A DNA stretch of 40,111 nucleotides from Rosenbergiella nectarea. Its GTDB lineage: Bacteria; Pseudomonadota; Gammaproteobacteria; Enterobacterales; Enterobacteriaceae. This document shows, in pieces, positions 26,034 through 34,361 of the stretch. Within the stretch, counting starts at the first letter, position 1. Each line of letters opens with the position of its first letter. The translations under genes were made by a program, and so were the position numbers. A model generated the notes under the pieces. That model was given only the letters and a program-made list of their open reading frames with translations, was not told the DNA's origin and did no database searches. The stretch covers positions 1 to 40,111 of the forward strand of contig NZ_FOGC01000014.1 in NCBI RefSeq assembly GCF_900111105.1, given 5' to 3'.

Positions 26034-27374
26034 GTGATTAAACAGATGAAAACTTCAGACAGCACCATTTTTGTGAATATTGCCAGCTACCGCGATCCGG
26101 AGCTGTGCCCCACCTTACATAGCCTGATTCGCTCCGCGAATAAGCCGGAAAATTTACGCATTGTTATCTGCTGGCAGGATGACGGTGATATTCAGCCATT
26201 TCTTGATGCAGGTCTGGTACTGATAACTCAATCAGAACGGCTTTATCAATTCAGCTACGGTGGCGTTCAGCTCGAGGTTATTGCTGTTGACTATCTAAAA
26301 AGCGAGGGGGCTTGCTGGGCACGCTATCAGGTAGATAAATGCTATCAACAGGAAAGCTATTTACTACAGATTGACTCGCACTGCCGATTTATTACTGGTT
26401 GGGATAGTGAGATGATCGCTATGCTTGAAAGCTTGCGTGAGCAGAGTGCAAAACCGGTGCTTTCCGGCTATCCTCCTGCCTATACGCCAGGCAAAAACGA
26501 AGATCGCCAAGATTATCTATCACGTCTGGTATTCAACGGCTTCAGTAAAGAAGGTATTGTCGCTCAGCACTCTACACAATTCACGTCCGAAACCCCCATT
26601 AGGAGCGCCTATATTGCCGGTGGCTTCATTTTTGCCGACGGTCACTTCGTCACCCACGTACCTAACGATCCTGCTATTTTCTTTATCGGGGAAGAGTTCA
26701 ACCGCGCAATGCGTGCTTGGACGCATGGTTACGACGTCTGGACCCCGCATCGGATTACCCTCTGGCATTACTATCAACGCAAAAATGTGCCGAAAGTGTG
26801 GGACGATCACTCAAACGAAGCGAAAGAAAAGGGGCTGATTGATACCGTATGGTGGCAACGCAATCAGGCTTCGACGTTGCACGTTCGGCGCCTGCTAAAC
26901 GCTGATGACACAGAGACCTTCGCCCAACCGTGGGGCTTGGGCCGTCAACGTTCGCTGCAGGAGTTTCAGTACAGGATTGGTATTGACCTTATCGGACAGC
27001 GTGTTCATCCGGATATCTGGGGAACGGAGAAAGTAAGCTGGTTCACTAAACTTCCCGACGACCAGCAGGAATGGTTACAGAGTTTACGCTTTTTCCATGA
27101 TAAAACCCTCTCGTTAAGCCGAGATGAAATCAATATTTCGCGTAGCGACATTGTCTGGTGGCACATTGGTGTCTATAGCCAGGATAAGCGCCCGGTGATG
27201 TTGCGCCGCTATTCTCCAGAGGCGTTTTGCCGACTAATCACCCATACAGATCAGCAATCCAGCCAGCTTACGCTGCGCTTCGATACCCGTAATAGTTCCC
27301 TTGCCAACACAGTACGTATCTGCGCCTTTACCGACCGGAACGAATGGGATGATGTGCTGGAGAAGAGCTGGTGA
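26034..27374 (+). CDS. GlcNAc-transferase family glycosyltransferase (PF11397-like)
   Basis: 446 residues from GTG at 26034; an ATG at 26046 is an alternative. No signal peptide, so cytoplasmic. The N-terminal motif FVNIASYRDPEL(C)PTL and the DxD-like QIDSHCRF (residues 112-119) are those of the family named after the Skp1 GlcNAc transferase, which adds GlcNAc to hydroxyproline in a eukaryotic cytoplasmic protein. The WHYYQRKNVPKVWDDHS tract near residue 245 also fits. It follows the adhesin by 14 bp, and its stop overlaps the next gene as GTGA, so it is part of the T6SS operon. Acceptor unknown: it could be VgrG (Pro/Thr/Ser repeats), a sheath or baseplate part, or an effector. Family confident; donor sugar and target not proven. 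Confidence 0.82.
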   Translation: MIKQMKTSDSTIFVNIASYRDPELCPTLHSLIRSANKPENLRIVICWQDDGDIQPFLDAGLVLITQSERLYQFSYGGVQLEVIAVDYLKSEGACWARYQVDKCYQQESYLLQIDSHCRFITGWDSEMIAMLESLREQSAKPVLSGYPPAYTPGKNEDRQDYLSRLVFNGFSKEGIVAQHSTQFTSETPIRSAYIAGGFIFADGHFVTHVPNDPAIFFIGEEFNRAMRAWTHGYDVWTPHRITLWHYYQRKNVPKVWDDHSNEAKEKGLIDTVWWQRNQASTLHVRRLLNADDTETFAQPWGLGRQRSLQEFQYRIGIDLIGQRVHPDIWGTEKVSWFTKLPDDQQEWLQSLRFFHDKTLSLSRDEINISRSDIVWWHIGVYSQDKRPVMLRRYSPEAFCRLITHTDQQSSQLTLRFDTRNSSLANTVRICAFTDRNEWDDVLEKSW

Positions 27375-27967
27375 AATATTTAACAGTTTTCGACGAAATC
27401 ATTGCCACCTGCGCTCTGGTTTCGCTACCGACTATTATTCCCTCATTGATGGAGTATCAGTATCAGCTGAAATATCGCATAGAAATCCTATGCAGTGACT
27501 TAAGGCAAAAGGGATACTCTGACGATATTGTCGATGCCCTGTGTCGTTTAAGTTGTCATGCCCTCGATCTCAATACTCAGCGTAATCTGCAGCAGCAGGG
27601 GTTGAGCTGGCAGGGTTATGAGCTTGAGAATCTATTTTATGGCTCGGGTGATGACCCCTTTTTTACCGAGCAACATGCTGAACTGCTGGTTCATCAGACC
27701 CGAGGGGAACTGACCATAGCCGTACGTCGGCTATTTTCACTGTCCTCACTTCCCTATCCGGATACGCTACGGGTTGCCGTCCAACATCCTGTTATCGGCA
27801 TAGATGAGTTATCAGCATCTACCACTGTTTCACAGGACAACATTGCAGCATCAAGCCCTACAAGCGCTTTGCTCTGGCACGATGTCCTTTGGTCAGCTAA
27901 AGCGTTTATCCCGATCATTACCTGCCTGATAGCGGTCTGGCTGGGCTGTTATTTCTATCTCTATTGA
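27371..27967 (+). CDS. Divergent DotU/TssL-like protein
   Basis: 198 residues, start GTG overlapping the glycosyltransferase stop. The middle tract IVDALCRLSCHALDLNTQ and LFYGSGDDPFFTEQHAELLVHQTR align by eye with the DotU tracts FALCALLDEALL and the GGEKFF helix of TssL. A single C-terminal transmembrane helix (SAKAFIPIITCLIAVWLGCYFYLY) ends the protein, the normal topology of a short TssL. The cluster already holds a full OmpA-tailed TssL at 6737-8101, so this is a second, diverged copy. It is paired with the IcmF-like/OmpA gene 9 bp downstream. Homology is at the limit of visual detection. Confidence 0.65.
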   Translation: MKYLTVFDEIIATCALVSLPTIIPSLMEYQYQLKYRIEILCSDLRQKGYSDDIVDALCRLSCHALDLNTQRNLQQQGLSWQGYELENLFYGSGDDPFFTEQHAELLVHQTRGELTIAVRRLFSLSSLPYPDTLRVAVQHPVIGIDELSASTTVSQDNIAASSPTSALLWHDVLWSAKAFIPIITCLIAVWLGCYFYLY

Positions 27968-27976
27968 GGACTTTAC

Positions 27977-29626
27977 ATGCGCAGGATATGGCTTCGCTTT
28001 TCCCTATTTATAATCACTTCAGCTTTCCTGCTCTGCTTTGGACTGACACTGCTGCCAGCCCTGCAAAAGGAGTGGCTGTTAATGCCAGTGATGGTGTCAT
28101 TGGCCATCGTCCTGGTTATCCTGCATGGCTATAGCATACTGGCAATACCCCATAATACTGTCAATCGACCGCTGTTACCAAGGTTTGTCGCAGTAGAAAA
28201 ACCGGTAATGCTGATTATTGGTCCCTATGCTGCAAAGTGGTTTCGACAGTACGGCAACGGGGACGACAGTCGTTTCAATCACCAGCTAGTATGGCTACTG
28301 GTAAACGACGCCAAAACTCTCGAGCTGCGCCTTGAGAGGATCCGCCAAGTTTCACCCAAGGCTCGTGCCATAGTGTTTTTTCCTCTACTTCCTGACGTAG
28401 AAGATAGCGCAGCACAAATAAAGACAAAAATTTCGCAATGGGAACAACAGCTCAACAGCGTGCTCGCGCATTATTCTTTACCTGCGGTACTTGCTGTCTA
28501 TGCGCGGCTGAGTAGTGTAAGCGGCGAGAGCCAACAGGTCACGGAAAGATGGCTGAGTGATATTGCTATTGATACCCAGCTGGCATTTAGCCCTGAAGAA
28601 GCCATATGTCAGCTCAGTGCGCGCATCGATAGCACTCCTATCTCTACCCCACAAGATGTTCAACGGGCCGTCATAAGCAAACAGCTGTTGGTATGGTTGA
28701 CTGAGAGCGGGATCACCCAGTGTTTGGCCCGCGTATTTTCTCCTGCCTCACTGAGACTCAATCAACTCATGCTGTGTGATTGCAGTGGGGGGTTTCATCG
28801 CCATGGTGCATGGTCATCATGGCTAGCAAAGCGCTATGCACTGTTACCTGCTGTGAGCTCTCGCACCGCAGAACCTTCACTTCCGGTGATCAAACTTAAA
28901 CCACAGCCTGGCCATAAGCCTGAGCGAGCTGCTGTCCGAGAAAAAGCCCATGTTCTGCGGTGGAGCCAGCTACTGGTGACGATAATACTGGCGGCATCGC
29001 TTCTCATTACCACTGTTTCAATTCATCAGCAACAGCAACAATTTCGCCTTAACATACAGCGAGTTCTGAATCCGTTAGACGATCTTTCTGCCGTTAAATT
29101 ACAAGGACGGATCATGCAGCTGCAGGCACTATATACCGACTGGTTGCCCTGTACGGAGATCCCCGAGATGCGCACCTGGGGGCTGTCATCCTGCGCCGGC
29201 TTTCTTGCTGCCATAAACCAGCGTACGGCCATCCTGACCACATTGCCTTCTTATAGCACGCAGCAGTGGCGGGATCCCTTATTTAACTCCGGTAGTTCAA
29301 CGTTATTACCTCAGGCTATCCCCCAGCTGGAGGCGATAGCAGAGCTAATTCGGACTCATCCACAGCGAAAGGTCGTGATCACTGGCCACGCAGACAACAT
29401 CGGTAGCAAACGAATCAATGACGTCATTGCTGCCCGGCGCGCCAAGGCCGTGGCGCAATGGCTAACGCAGCACGGCATCGATCCCTCCCTATTGATTACC
29501 CAAACTGCAGGCGCAGAAGAGCCTATTGCCCCCAACGACAATGCGCAGGGACGCCAGGAGAACCGTCGGGTAGACGTCATCATCCTGCCCTCTGCAGAAA
29601 TAACGAAGGAGTTCACTACCCTATGA
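27977..29626 (+). CDS. IcmF-like membrane protein with C-terminal OmpA domain
   Basis: 549 residues. Two N-terminal transmembrane segments (about 8-28 and 36-54) precede a cytoplasmic domain beginning KPVMLIIGPYAAKWF, positioned where TssM has its Walker A (GAPSAGKT); here the GK(S/T) is lost, so nucleotide binding is unlikely. A third helix (LLVTIILAASLLITTVS, about 335-351) leads to a periplasmic OmpA-like domain with the peptidoglycan signature NDVIAARRAKAVAQWL and NDNAQGRQENRRVDVI. With the DotU-like neighbour it resembles a miniature TssL/TssM module. AGGA precedes the ATG. The OmpA domain is certain; the IcmF relation is inferred from topology and the P-loop position. Confidence 0.75.
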   Translation: MRRIWLRFSLFIITSAFLLCFGLTLLPALQKEWLLMPVMVSLAIVLVILHGYSILAIPHNTVNRPLLPRFVAVEKPVMLIIGPYAAKWFRQYGNGDDSRFNHQLVWLLVNDAKTLELRLERIRQVSPKARAIVFFPLLPDVEDSAAQIKTKISQWEQQLNSVLAHYSLPAVLAVYARLSSVSGESQQVTERWLSDIAIDTQLAFSPEEAICQLSARIDSTPISTPQDVQRAVISKQLLVWLTESGITQCLARVFSPASLRLNQLMLCDCSGGFHRHGAWSSWLAKRYALLPAVSSRTAEPSLPVIKLKPQPGHKPERAAVREKAHVLRWSQLLVTIILAASLLITTVSIHQQQQQFRLNIQRVLNPLDDLSAVKLQGRIMQLQALYTDWLPCTEIPEMRTWGLSSCAGFLAAINQRTAILTTLPSYSTQQWRDPLFNSGSSTLLPQAIPQLEAIAELIRTHPQRKVVITGHADNIGSKRINDVIAARRAKAVAQWLTQHGIDPSLLITQTAGAEEPIAPNDNAQGRQENRRVDVIILPSAEITKEFTTL

Positions 29627-30096
29627 GTAACAGCCCCTATGATTACCACCTCTACGAAGGAAGCTTCTTAACCCCCCGTCCAGTACTGGACAGAAGTGTC
29701 AACCTGCTAATGTTTCGCGACGATGGGAATAAAGAGTACCAAATCGTAATCAACCGCGTGTTGCTGCCAGAGGGGAAAGAGGTTGAAGCATGGTGTGAAG
29801 AAGAAATGGAAAAGCTACGTAATAAACTTCCCGGTTTCAACATCGAAGGGAAGTTGCTTAAACATGAAATCGGCCCAGCCAAAATACCGATTGTACAGGT
29901 GGCTAACCGCCACCTTCATGAAGGTAAAATAAAAAAACAGATTCAATCGATAATGCGTTTACCAGAAGATACCGTACACAATCCACTTAACCGGGAGATG
30001 ATAATATTCACCCTGATATCTGAAGGTGAATTTACAGAATATCAGCGAAAACATTATGTGCAGGTTATTAACAGCTTTACGCCAAAGATTGGTTAA
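29623..30096 (+). CDS. Eag-type T6SS effector chaperone (DUF1795/DcrB-like)
   Basis: 157 residues from ATG at 29623, which overlaps the upstream stop as ATGA and has GAAGGAG upstream. A longer frame opens within the OmpA gene but is not likely used. The tract YEGSFLTPRPVLDRSVNLLMF and the LPGFNIEGKLLKHEIGPAKIPI segment fit the DUF1795 family, which includes EagR/SciW and EagT6. These soluble chaperones shield hydrophobic segments of PAAR/Rhs effectors and load them on VgrG. Usually the effector gene follows directly; here a regulator does, so the client is elsewhere. Last gene of the plus-strand T6SS operon. Confidence 0.82.
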   Translation: MSNSPYDYHLYEGSFLTPRPVLDRSVNLLMFRDDGNKEYQIVINRVLLPEGKEVEAWCEEEMEKLRNKLPGFNIEGKLLKHEIGPAKIPIVQVANRHLHEGKIKKQIQSIMRLPEDTVHNPLNREMIIFTLISEGEFTEYQRKHYVQVINSFTPKIG

Positions 30097-30205
30097 TCCT
30101 AGAAGTGATATTGACGATTAATTCAATTCTCCATGCAGAGTAAAACACATTCAATAACCTAAACATATCGATATCAATCCGTTATCGCTTAGCGAATAGA
30201 GCATA

Positions 30206-30235
30206 AACATCGCAGGCCTTACCGCCTGCAATGTT
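30206..30235. terminator. Long stem-loop between the Eag gene and the LuxR gene
   Basis: Arms aacatcgcaggc and gcctgcaatgtt pair over 12 positions with one C-A mismatch and a 6-base loop. No U-tract follows, so it is a weak or factor-assisted terminator of the T6SS operon, or an operator for the regulator that starts 32 bp later. Confidence 0.5.
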
Positions 30236-30267
30236 AGTGCCAATGGGATTGATATAAGGAGATACCT

Positions 30268-30834
30268 ATGCCATCAATTTCAGTCTGTTCAGAAAATCAA
30301 TTTTATAATTTGGGAATCTGCTACCTCATCAATGACGTGAAGGACGAGCGAGGTAATTGTCTAGGCGGCCAAGTAGACGCCAATAGAGATCAGAAAAAGA
30401 GTATACTATTCTATGAGGATCTGGCGATAATTAACCCCGTGGAAAATAAATTCGAGCGCCATCCCTTTCTTATATTTATTATCTTTAGTACAAAAGACCT
30501 TTTATTATCTGAAATAAAGACTTTACTTTCATCTATTGTTGATATTTCACAGCGGAGCAGAAGGGAGAACACCCATCTTAATAAAATAAAAGAAATTCTA
30601 CCATCAGGGGTTGAACAACTAACATTCCATGAGATGAAAATAATTAAACTTCTGGCCAAAGGTAATAGCATCTCCACGATTGCCAAAATAATGAACTGTA
30701 AAAATAGCACTATTTATACGCATCGCAGGAATATTTTAAGAAAAACACGTACCGCGAACAGGCAGAAGCTAAATAAAATTATTCAGGTGCTAAAAAACTA
30801 TGATACAAAATATTCAAATATCATCTTACTCTAA
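30268..30834 (+). CDS. LuxR-type DNA-binding regulator
   Basis: 188 residues. The C-terminal part (about 117-172) is a LuxR/GerE helix-turn-helix: LTFHEMKIIKLLAKGNSIST then IAKIMNCKNSTIYTHRRNIL with the RQKL end. The N-terminal 110 residues are not a clear receiver (no obvious phospho-Asp arrangement) or autoinducer domain. Similar short LuxR proteins sit beside fimbrial and capsule genes in enterobacteria. The strong ribosome-binding site AAGGAG is 6 bp before the ATG, and a terminator follows, so it is monocistronic. It is more AT-rich than the T6SS genes. Control of the adjacent T6SS or either fimbria is plausible but not shown. Confidence 0.85.
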   Translation: MPSISVCSENQFYNLGICYLINDVKDERGNCLGGQVDANRDQKKSILFYEDLAIINPVENKFERHPFLIFIIFSTKDLLLSEIKTLLSSIVDISQRSRRENTHLNKIKEILPSGVEQLTFHEMKIIKLLAKGNSISTIAKIMNCKNSTIYTHRRNILRKTRTANRQKLNKIIQVLKNYDTKYSNIILL

Positions 30835-30854
30835 TAAGGTTATACTAAATTTCC

Positions 30855-30880
30855 ATAGGGACGGCGCCCCTGTATTTTTT
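30855..30880 (+). terminator. Rho-independent terminator of the LuxR gene
   Basis: ATAGGG pairs with CCCTGT (one T-G wobble) around a 7-base GC-rich loop and is followed by TATTTTTT. It lies 20 bp after the regulator stop, the right place and orientation. Confidence 0.75.
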
Positions 30881-31275
30881 CCGCCGAGAACGATATTCTT
30901 GTGAGTATTCTGTTCATTGCCTGGTGCAATGGTGATTTTTGCCCCTGCACCTTCCCCTTCTCATCCTGCGGGCCGTAACTTTTTTGGCTGGTCATACCTC
31001 AGATAACGATTGATATTTTCGGGGACAACGACCCCTCTTCAGGAATAGCATGCATTCATTGTGCAAGCTGAATACATCCTCCCCAGCCCTTTTAGCCTAT
31101 TTTTTTCGGGAAATATCTAATTATGGCTTAGGAAGCGCAGCATAACCGAGCGTAAACCTCCATACTGATAATAATTCCCCAGTTTATTTTGCAACCTAGG
31201 TGAATTATCAATTTTTACACTCAACTCAATTATCACTATGCTCAGTGCATTATTATCGCGTATAGAGGGAGTAAT
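30881..31275. other. Intergenic stretch without a recognisable gene
   Basis: 395 bp between the LuxR terminator and the MFS pseudogene. I see no complete ORF of known kind. Several short Pro/Gly-rich open fragments on the minus strand are broken by stops and match nothing I recognise. The promoter of the MFS gene should lie in its last 100 bp; GAGGGAG just before 31276 is that gene's ribosome-binding site. Confidence 0.6.
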
Positions 31276-32429
31276 ATGGTTCAGGAAAAACAAGCTAGCA
31301 ACTCGCGACTCGTTTAGCCTTTTTTATCTCAGGATTCGTTACAGCCACTTGGGCGGTTCTCGTTCCCTATGCTCGAGCGAATACTGGTATCAATGATGCG
31401 ACCCTAGGCTCGCTATTATTATGTTTAGGCATTGGGGCATTAATTACCATGCCAACGACTGGCGCGCTTACCAGCCAATTTGGTTGTCGGAAAGTGATTA
31501 TCGCAGCGATGGCTTTAATTATTTTGGTTATTCCAATGCTGGCGGTGATCACTGACCCCATCTTACTGGGATTGGCGCAGCTCCTATTTGGTATTGGCGT
31601 TGGTATTACAGACTGTGCGATGAATATTCAAGCAATTTTGGTTGAAAAAGAGTCTTCTATTTCCTTAATGTCCGGTTTTCATGGGCTTTACAGCGTCGGC
31701 GGTATTGCAGGGGCTGGATTAATGACGTTTCTTTTAGCGCTAGGGATCAATGTTACTCTTGCGACCGTTGTCATCATTCTTTGTGTCGTGATCCTTGCCG
31801 CCTTAAGCTATCCTGGCTTATTGGCCTACGCCAACCCGAAAGAAGGCCCGGCCTTTGCTATGCCTCGCGGGATTGTCTTGTTGCTCGGTGTCGTCTGTTT
31901 TTCGGTATTTTTGACCGAAGGGACCGTATTGGACTGGAGTGCGGTGTATCTTACGCAAGTTAGAGCGATGCCAGAAACCTTGGGTGGATTGGGCTATACC
32001 TGTTTTGCGGTGGCAATGACACTTGCCAGATTGACGGGTGATAAAGTCGTGAAATATTGCGGTCGATTAAAGGTCGTGGTAGTAGGCGCGATGATCGCTG
32101 CACTGGGATTGGCAATGGTAACTTTTATTCCGCTTTGGTATCTCTCACTGATTGGTTATGCCTTAATCGGTGCGGGATGTGCCAATATTGTGCCTGTGAT
32201 GTTCTCCGTTGTCAGTGAACAAAAAGTGATGCCACAAGCGGTAGCAGTCCCTGCAATGACCACATTGGGCTATGTTGGCGTGTTAAGTGGACCAGCTATT
32301 ATCGGTTATGTTGCTCACTTTAGTTCGTTATCCATTTCATTCTCTCTCATTATGTTGCTGATGCTATTTGTCGGGGCAATCTCTTTTAGGCTGAACTTGG
32401 ATCAAACCGGCTCGTCTAGAGAGAAATAA
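31276..32429 (+). pseudogene. YbjJ-like MFS transporter, frameshifted near codon 10
   Basis: A good ribosome-binding site (GAGGGAG) and ATG at 31276 start a frame that meets TAG at 31315. The MFS frame resumes in the -1 register with RLAFFISGFVTATWAVLVPY, the first transmembrane helix, then PYARANTGINDATLGSLLL and MPTTGALTSQFGCRKVI, the loop typical of YbjJ-type major facilitator proteins, and continues to 32429 with about 11 more helices. The other frame is closed upstream by TAG at 31296-31298, so a single-base loss lies between about 31299 and 31314. The first later ATG in frame (31449) would omit the first helix and a half. Substrate unknown. Either a recent pseudogene or a sequencing error. 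Confidence 0.8.
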
Positions 32430-32852
32430 CAGAATAGGATAGCAGCTGGGCTTGGCGCATAACATTAAGCCCATTAGCTGATGAGGTATTAAGTGAGCCA
32501 AGAAGGGAACACCGGCAGGTCAGGGCTCAACGAGACGCTGGTATTGAAAGCTTTGCGCGGTATAAATTTATCTGTCAAGGTTGAGATCTTCAGTCATCAC
32601 GACTTGATAGCCCCGCAACGGGAGACTTTCTCTATTGTCCCGATCGACCTAGTCGATGTTAATCAAGCTTAGATAAAAAGCTTGCAACCAGTTCTTAACA
32701 CTAACTCTTCAACTATAAGGCAACCACGAGGAAAACATCGTTCCTCTCTGTAGCACCTTATAGTCAATGAGAGCTATAGCGAGAGACGATTATGAAATAT
32801 TAGATAAATTTACTATTCTTACTGTACCTGCTCTTAACAAGATAAAACACTA
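32430..32852. other. Intergenic stretch, no recognisable gene
   Basis: 423 bp between the MFS pseudogene and the LysR gene. It holds only short open fragments broken by stops; none resembles a known protein. No clear terminator for the MFS gene is visible. The last 90 bp are AT-rich and would carry the LysR promoter. Confidence 0.55.
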
Positions 32853-33770
32853 ATGGATAGTCCTAAAAATAGAGGTATGCGTGATTGGCAAGTTTTTATT
32901 CGAACTGTTGAGGCGGGAAGTCTCTCTGTCGCAGCCAAAGAATTAAATATGACGACTGGAGCTGTTAGTAAAATCATCTCTAAGCTTGAGGAATACACTT
33001 GTACGAGTTTATTGATCCGCGACACCCACGGTATCGAGCTGACGATTGCCGGAAGATTGGCTTACAATAAAGCGTTAGAGATTACTGGGTTGTTTGCAGA
33101 TTTGCTCGAAGAGTTACGTAATCCCCAAAAACAGATAAGGGGAGTTTTAAAATTAAGCGCCCCTGTTATTCTTGCTGAATTTTTAGCCAATCACTGGGCC
33201 CAAGAATTTATGGAAATATGGCCTGGCACTCAAATTCAACTAGATGCCAGAGAAAGTTCAGAACTCAGTCAAGATGTGCCAGATCTTGATAATTTAATTT
33301 TAAGGAGTGGCAAGCCCGAAAATGAAAATATCGTTTATCGAGAGTTACCTGGACTGAAAGTTGTACTCATTGCTACCCAAGAATATATCGATAACAATGG
33401 TTGTCCTCATCATCCTCATGATCTTTTACAGCACAATGTATTTAATTTACGCCACAATGGATTCGGCTCCACATTGAAATTCACTAAAGAAGATGAAAGC
33501 TATGAAATCTCTGATTTAAATAATATGTCACTGTCTTCAAATAATCATTTATCGTTAATTAACTTGTGCATTGAAGGTAAGGGTATCACGCTTGGTACAC
33601 CGGGATGGATGAAATCTGCCTATGCACAGCAAGCAAAACTGATCACACTAATGCCCGACTGGACTTTAGATCTTGTTCCCGTATATTTAGCGTGGCGGCC
33701 TAGAAAAATTTACTCGCCGCTGTTCGTGGCATTTCGTGATTATATAGAAAAAAAATGGATAGAGAGATAA
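32853..33770 (+). CDS. LysR-family transcriptional regulator
   Basis: 305 residues, the family's standard length. The N-terminal winged helix-turn-helix is clear: FIRTVEAGSLSVAAKELNMT then TGAVSKIISKLEEYTCTSLL (about residues 15-55). A linker and effector-binding domain of the substrate-binding-protein fold follow, with GVLKLSAPVILAEF opening it. It resembles the group with PecT/YafC-type N-termini. It is transcribed in the same direction as the upstream MFS gene with a 423-bp gap, so co-transcription is not obvious. The ribosome-binding site is weak. Target genes unknown; the broken MFS gene is a possible former target. Confidence 0.92.
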   Translation: MDSPKNRGMRDWQVFIRTVEAGSLSVAAKELNMTTGAVSKIISKLEEYTCTSLLIRDTHGIELTIAGRLAYNKALEITGLFADLLEELRNPQKQIRGVLKLSAPVILAEFLANHWAQEFMEIWPGTQIQLDARESSELSQDVPDLDNLILRSGKPENENIVYRELPGLKVVLIATQEYIDNNGCPHHPHDLLQHNVFNLRHNGFGSTLKFTKEDESYEISDLNNMSLSSNNHLSLINLCIEGKGITLGTPGWMKSAYAQQAKLITLMPDWTLDLVPVYLAWRPRKIYSPLFVAFRDYIEKKWIER

Positions 33771-33810
33771 TGGTGAGAAGCTAGAAAGGATGTTGTTGAA
33801 TAGTTAAAAG

Positions 33811-33830
33811 GCCGGACATCCTTGTCTGGC
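33811..33830. terminator. Hairpin after the LysR gene
   Basis: GCCGGACA pairs with TGTCTGGC (one G-T wobble), loop of four. No U-tract follows on the plus strand; on the minus strand CTTTT follows. It could end LysR transcription from the left or stop minus-strand transcription coming from the right. Confidence 0.45.
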
Positions 33831-33873
33831 TCAGAAAACGATCTCTTTAGGAAGCTAGCGTGTAACAGGGACG

Positions 33874-34250
33874 GTTACATTATAGCCATCGGCTGCTGAA
33901 ACGGATTGGGCGGTGTCGATCAAGAGTGTTGATGTTTCTGCGCCAGTTACATTCAGCATTGCAGTAAGACACTTCAGGTCTCCACTTTTGCTGCGCCTCA
34001 TCCCGGTGAGCATCACCACACATTGATCTGGCCATCAACGGTGTTGGATGTATCACACTGATCATGAGCGTTGGACCACTCACTATTCTTCGATACTTAA
34101 AAAACTCAATCCACACTCAGTAACGAATAAACTCAAGTTAGGCACTGAAGTCATCATTAGTGCCTAACTTGATGCGCAATGGCGCTGGGTGGGCACGACA
34201 CCTCGTCCAGGATGGTTGGGCTATGGCTACATCCCTATCGTAAGTCGGTC
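33874..34250 (+). mobile_element. Degenerate IS1-family remnant (insA/insB fragments)
   Basis: Plus-strand translation in shifting frames gives PSAAETDWAV, then HCSKTLQVSTFAAPHPGEHH, then IDLAINGVGC followed by SVGPLTILRYLKNS and a stop. These align with IS1 InsA ([54 protein letters not shown]). InsB follows as GTEVIISA-stop-LDAQWRWVG and RPGWLGYGY (IS1: SDVIVCAEMDEQWGYVG, RQRWLFYAYD). At least one frame change and one in-frame stop are present, and a 6-bp deletion is visible in insA. The terminal inverted repeats and most of insB are missing. It is an old insertion at the junction with the alpha-fimbrial operon. Confidence 0.8.
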
Positions 34251-34361
34251 ATAGCCATATAGTTTGAGAGGTGAATCAGGATACATTGGAATCCCCCCAG
34301 ATTAAAGAAAGTTTGATTACTACCTGACTGCAGGAAGAAAGCAATCATTTACTCTAGGTAC

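Noticed and set aside
29458-29622. Longer Eag protein starting inside the OmpA gene
   Set aside because: The extra residues are low-complexity and Arg-rich, overlap the OmpA coding region, and the ATG at 29623 has a proper ribosome-binding site and ATGA coupling.
30881-31090. Minus-strand open fragments after the LuxR terminator as a decayed effector gene
   Set aside because: Fragments are short, broken by stops and match nothing I recognise.
31276-31330. Programmed frameshift in the MFS gene
   Set aside because: No slippery heptamer or downstream structure was seen in the small interval where the shift must occur; the only A-run lies before a stop in the needed frame.
33880-34116. Minus-strand ORF of 78 codons
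   Set aside because: It is antisense to the IS1 remnant and has no independent support.
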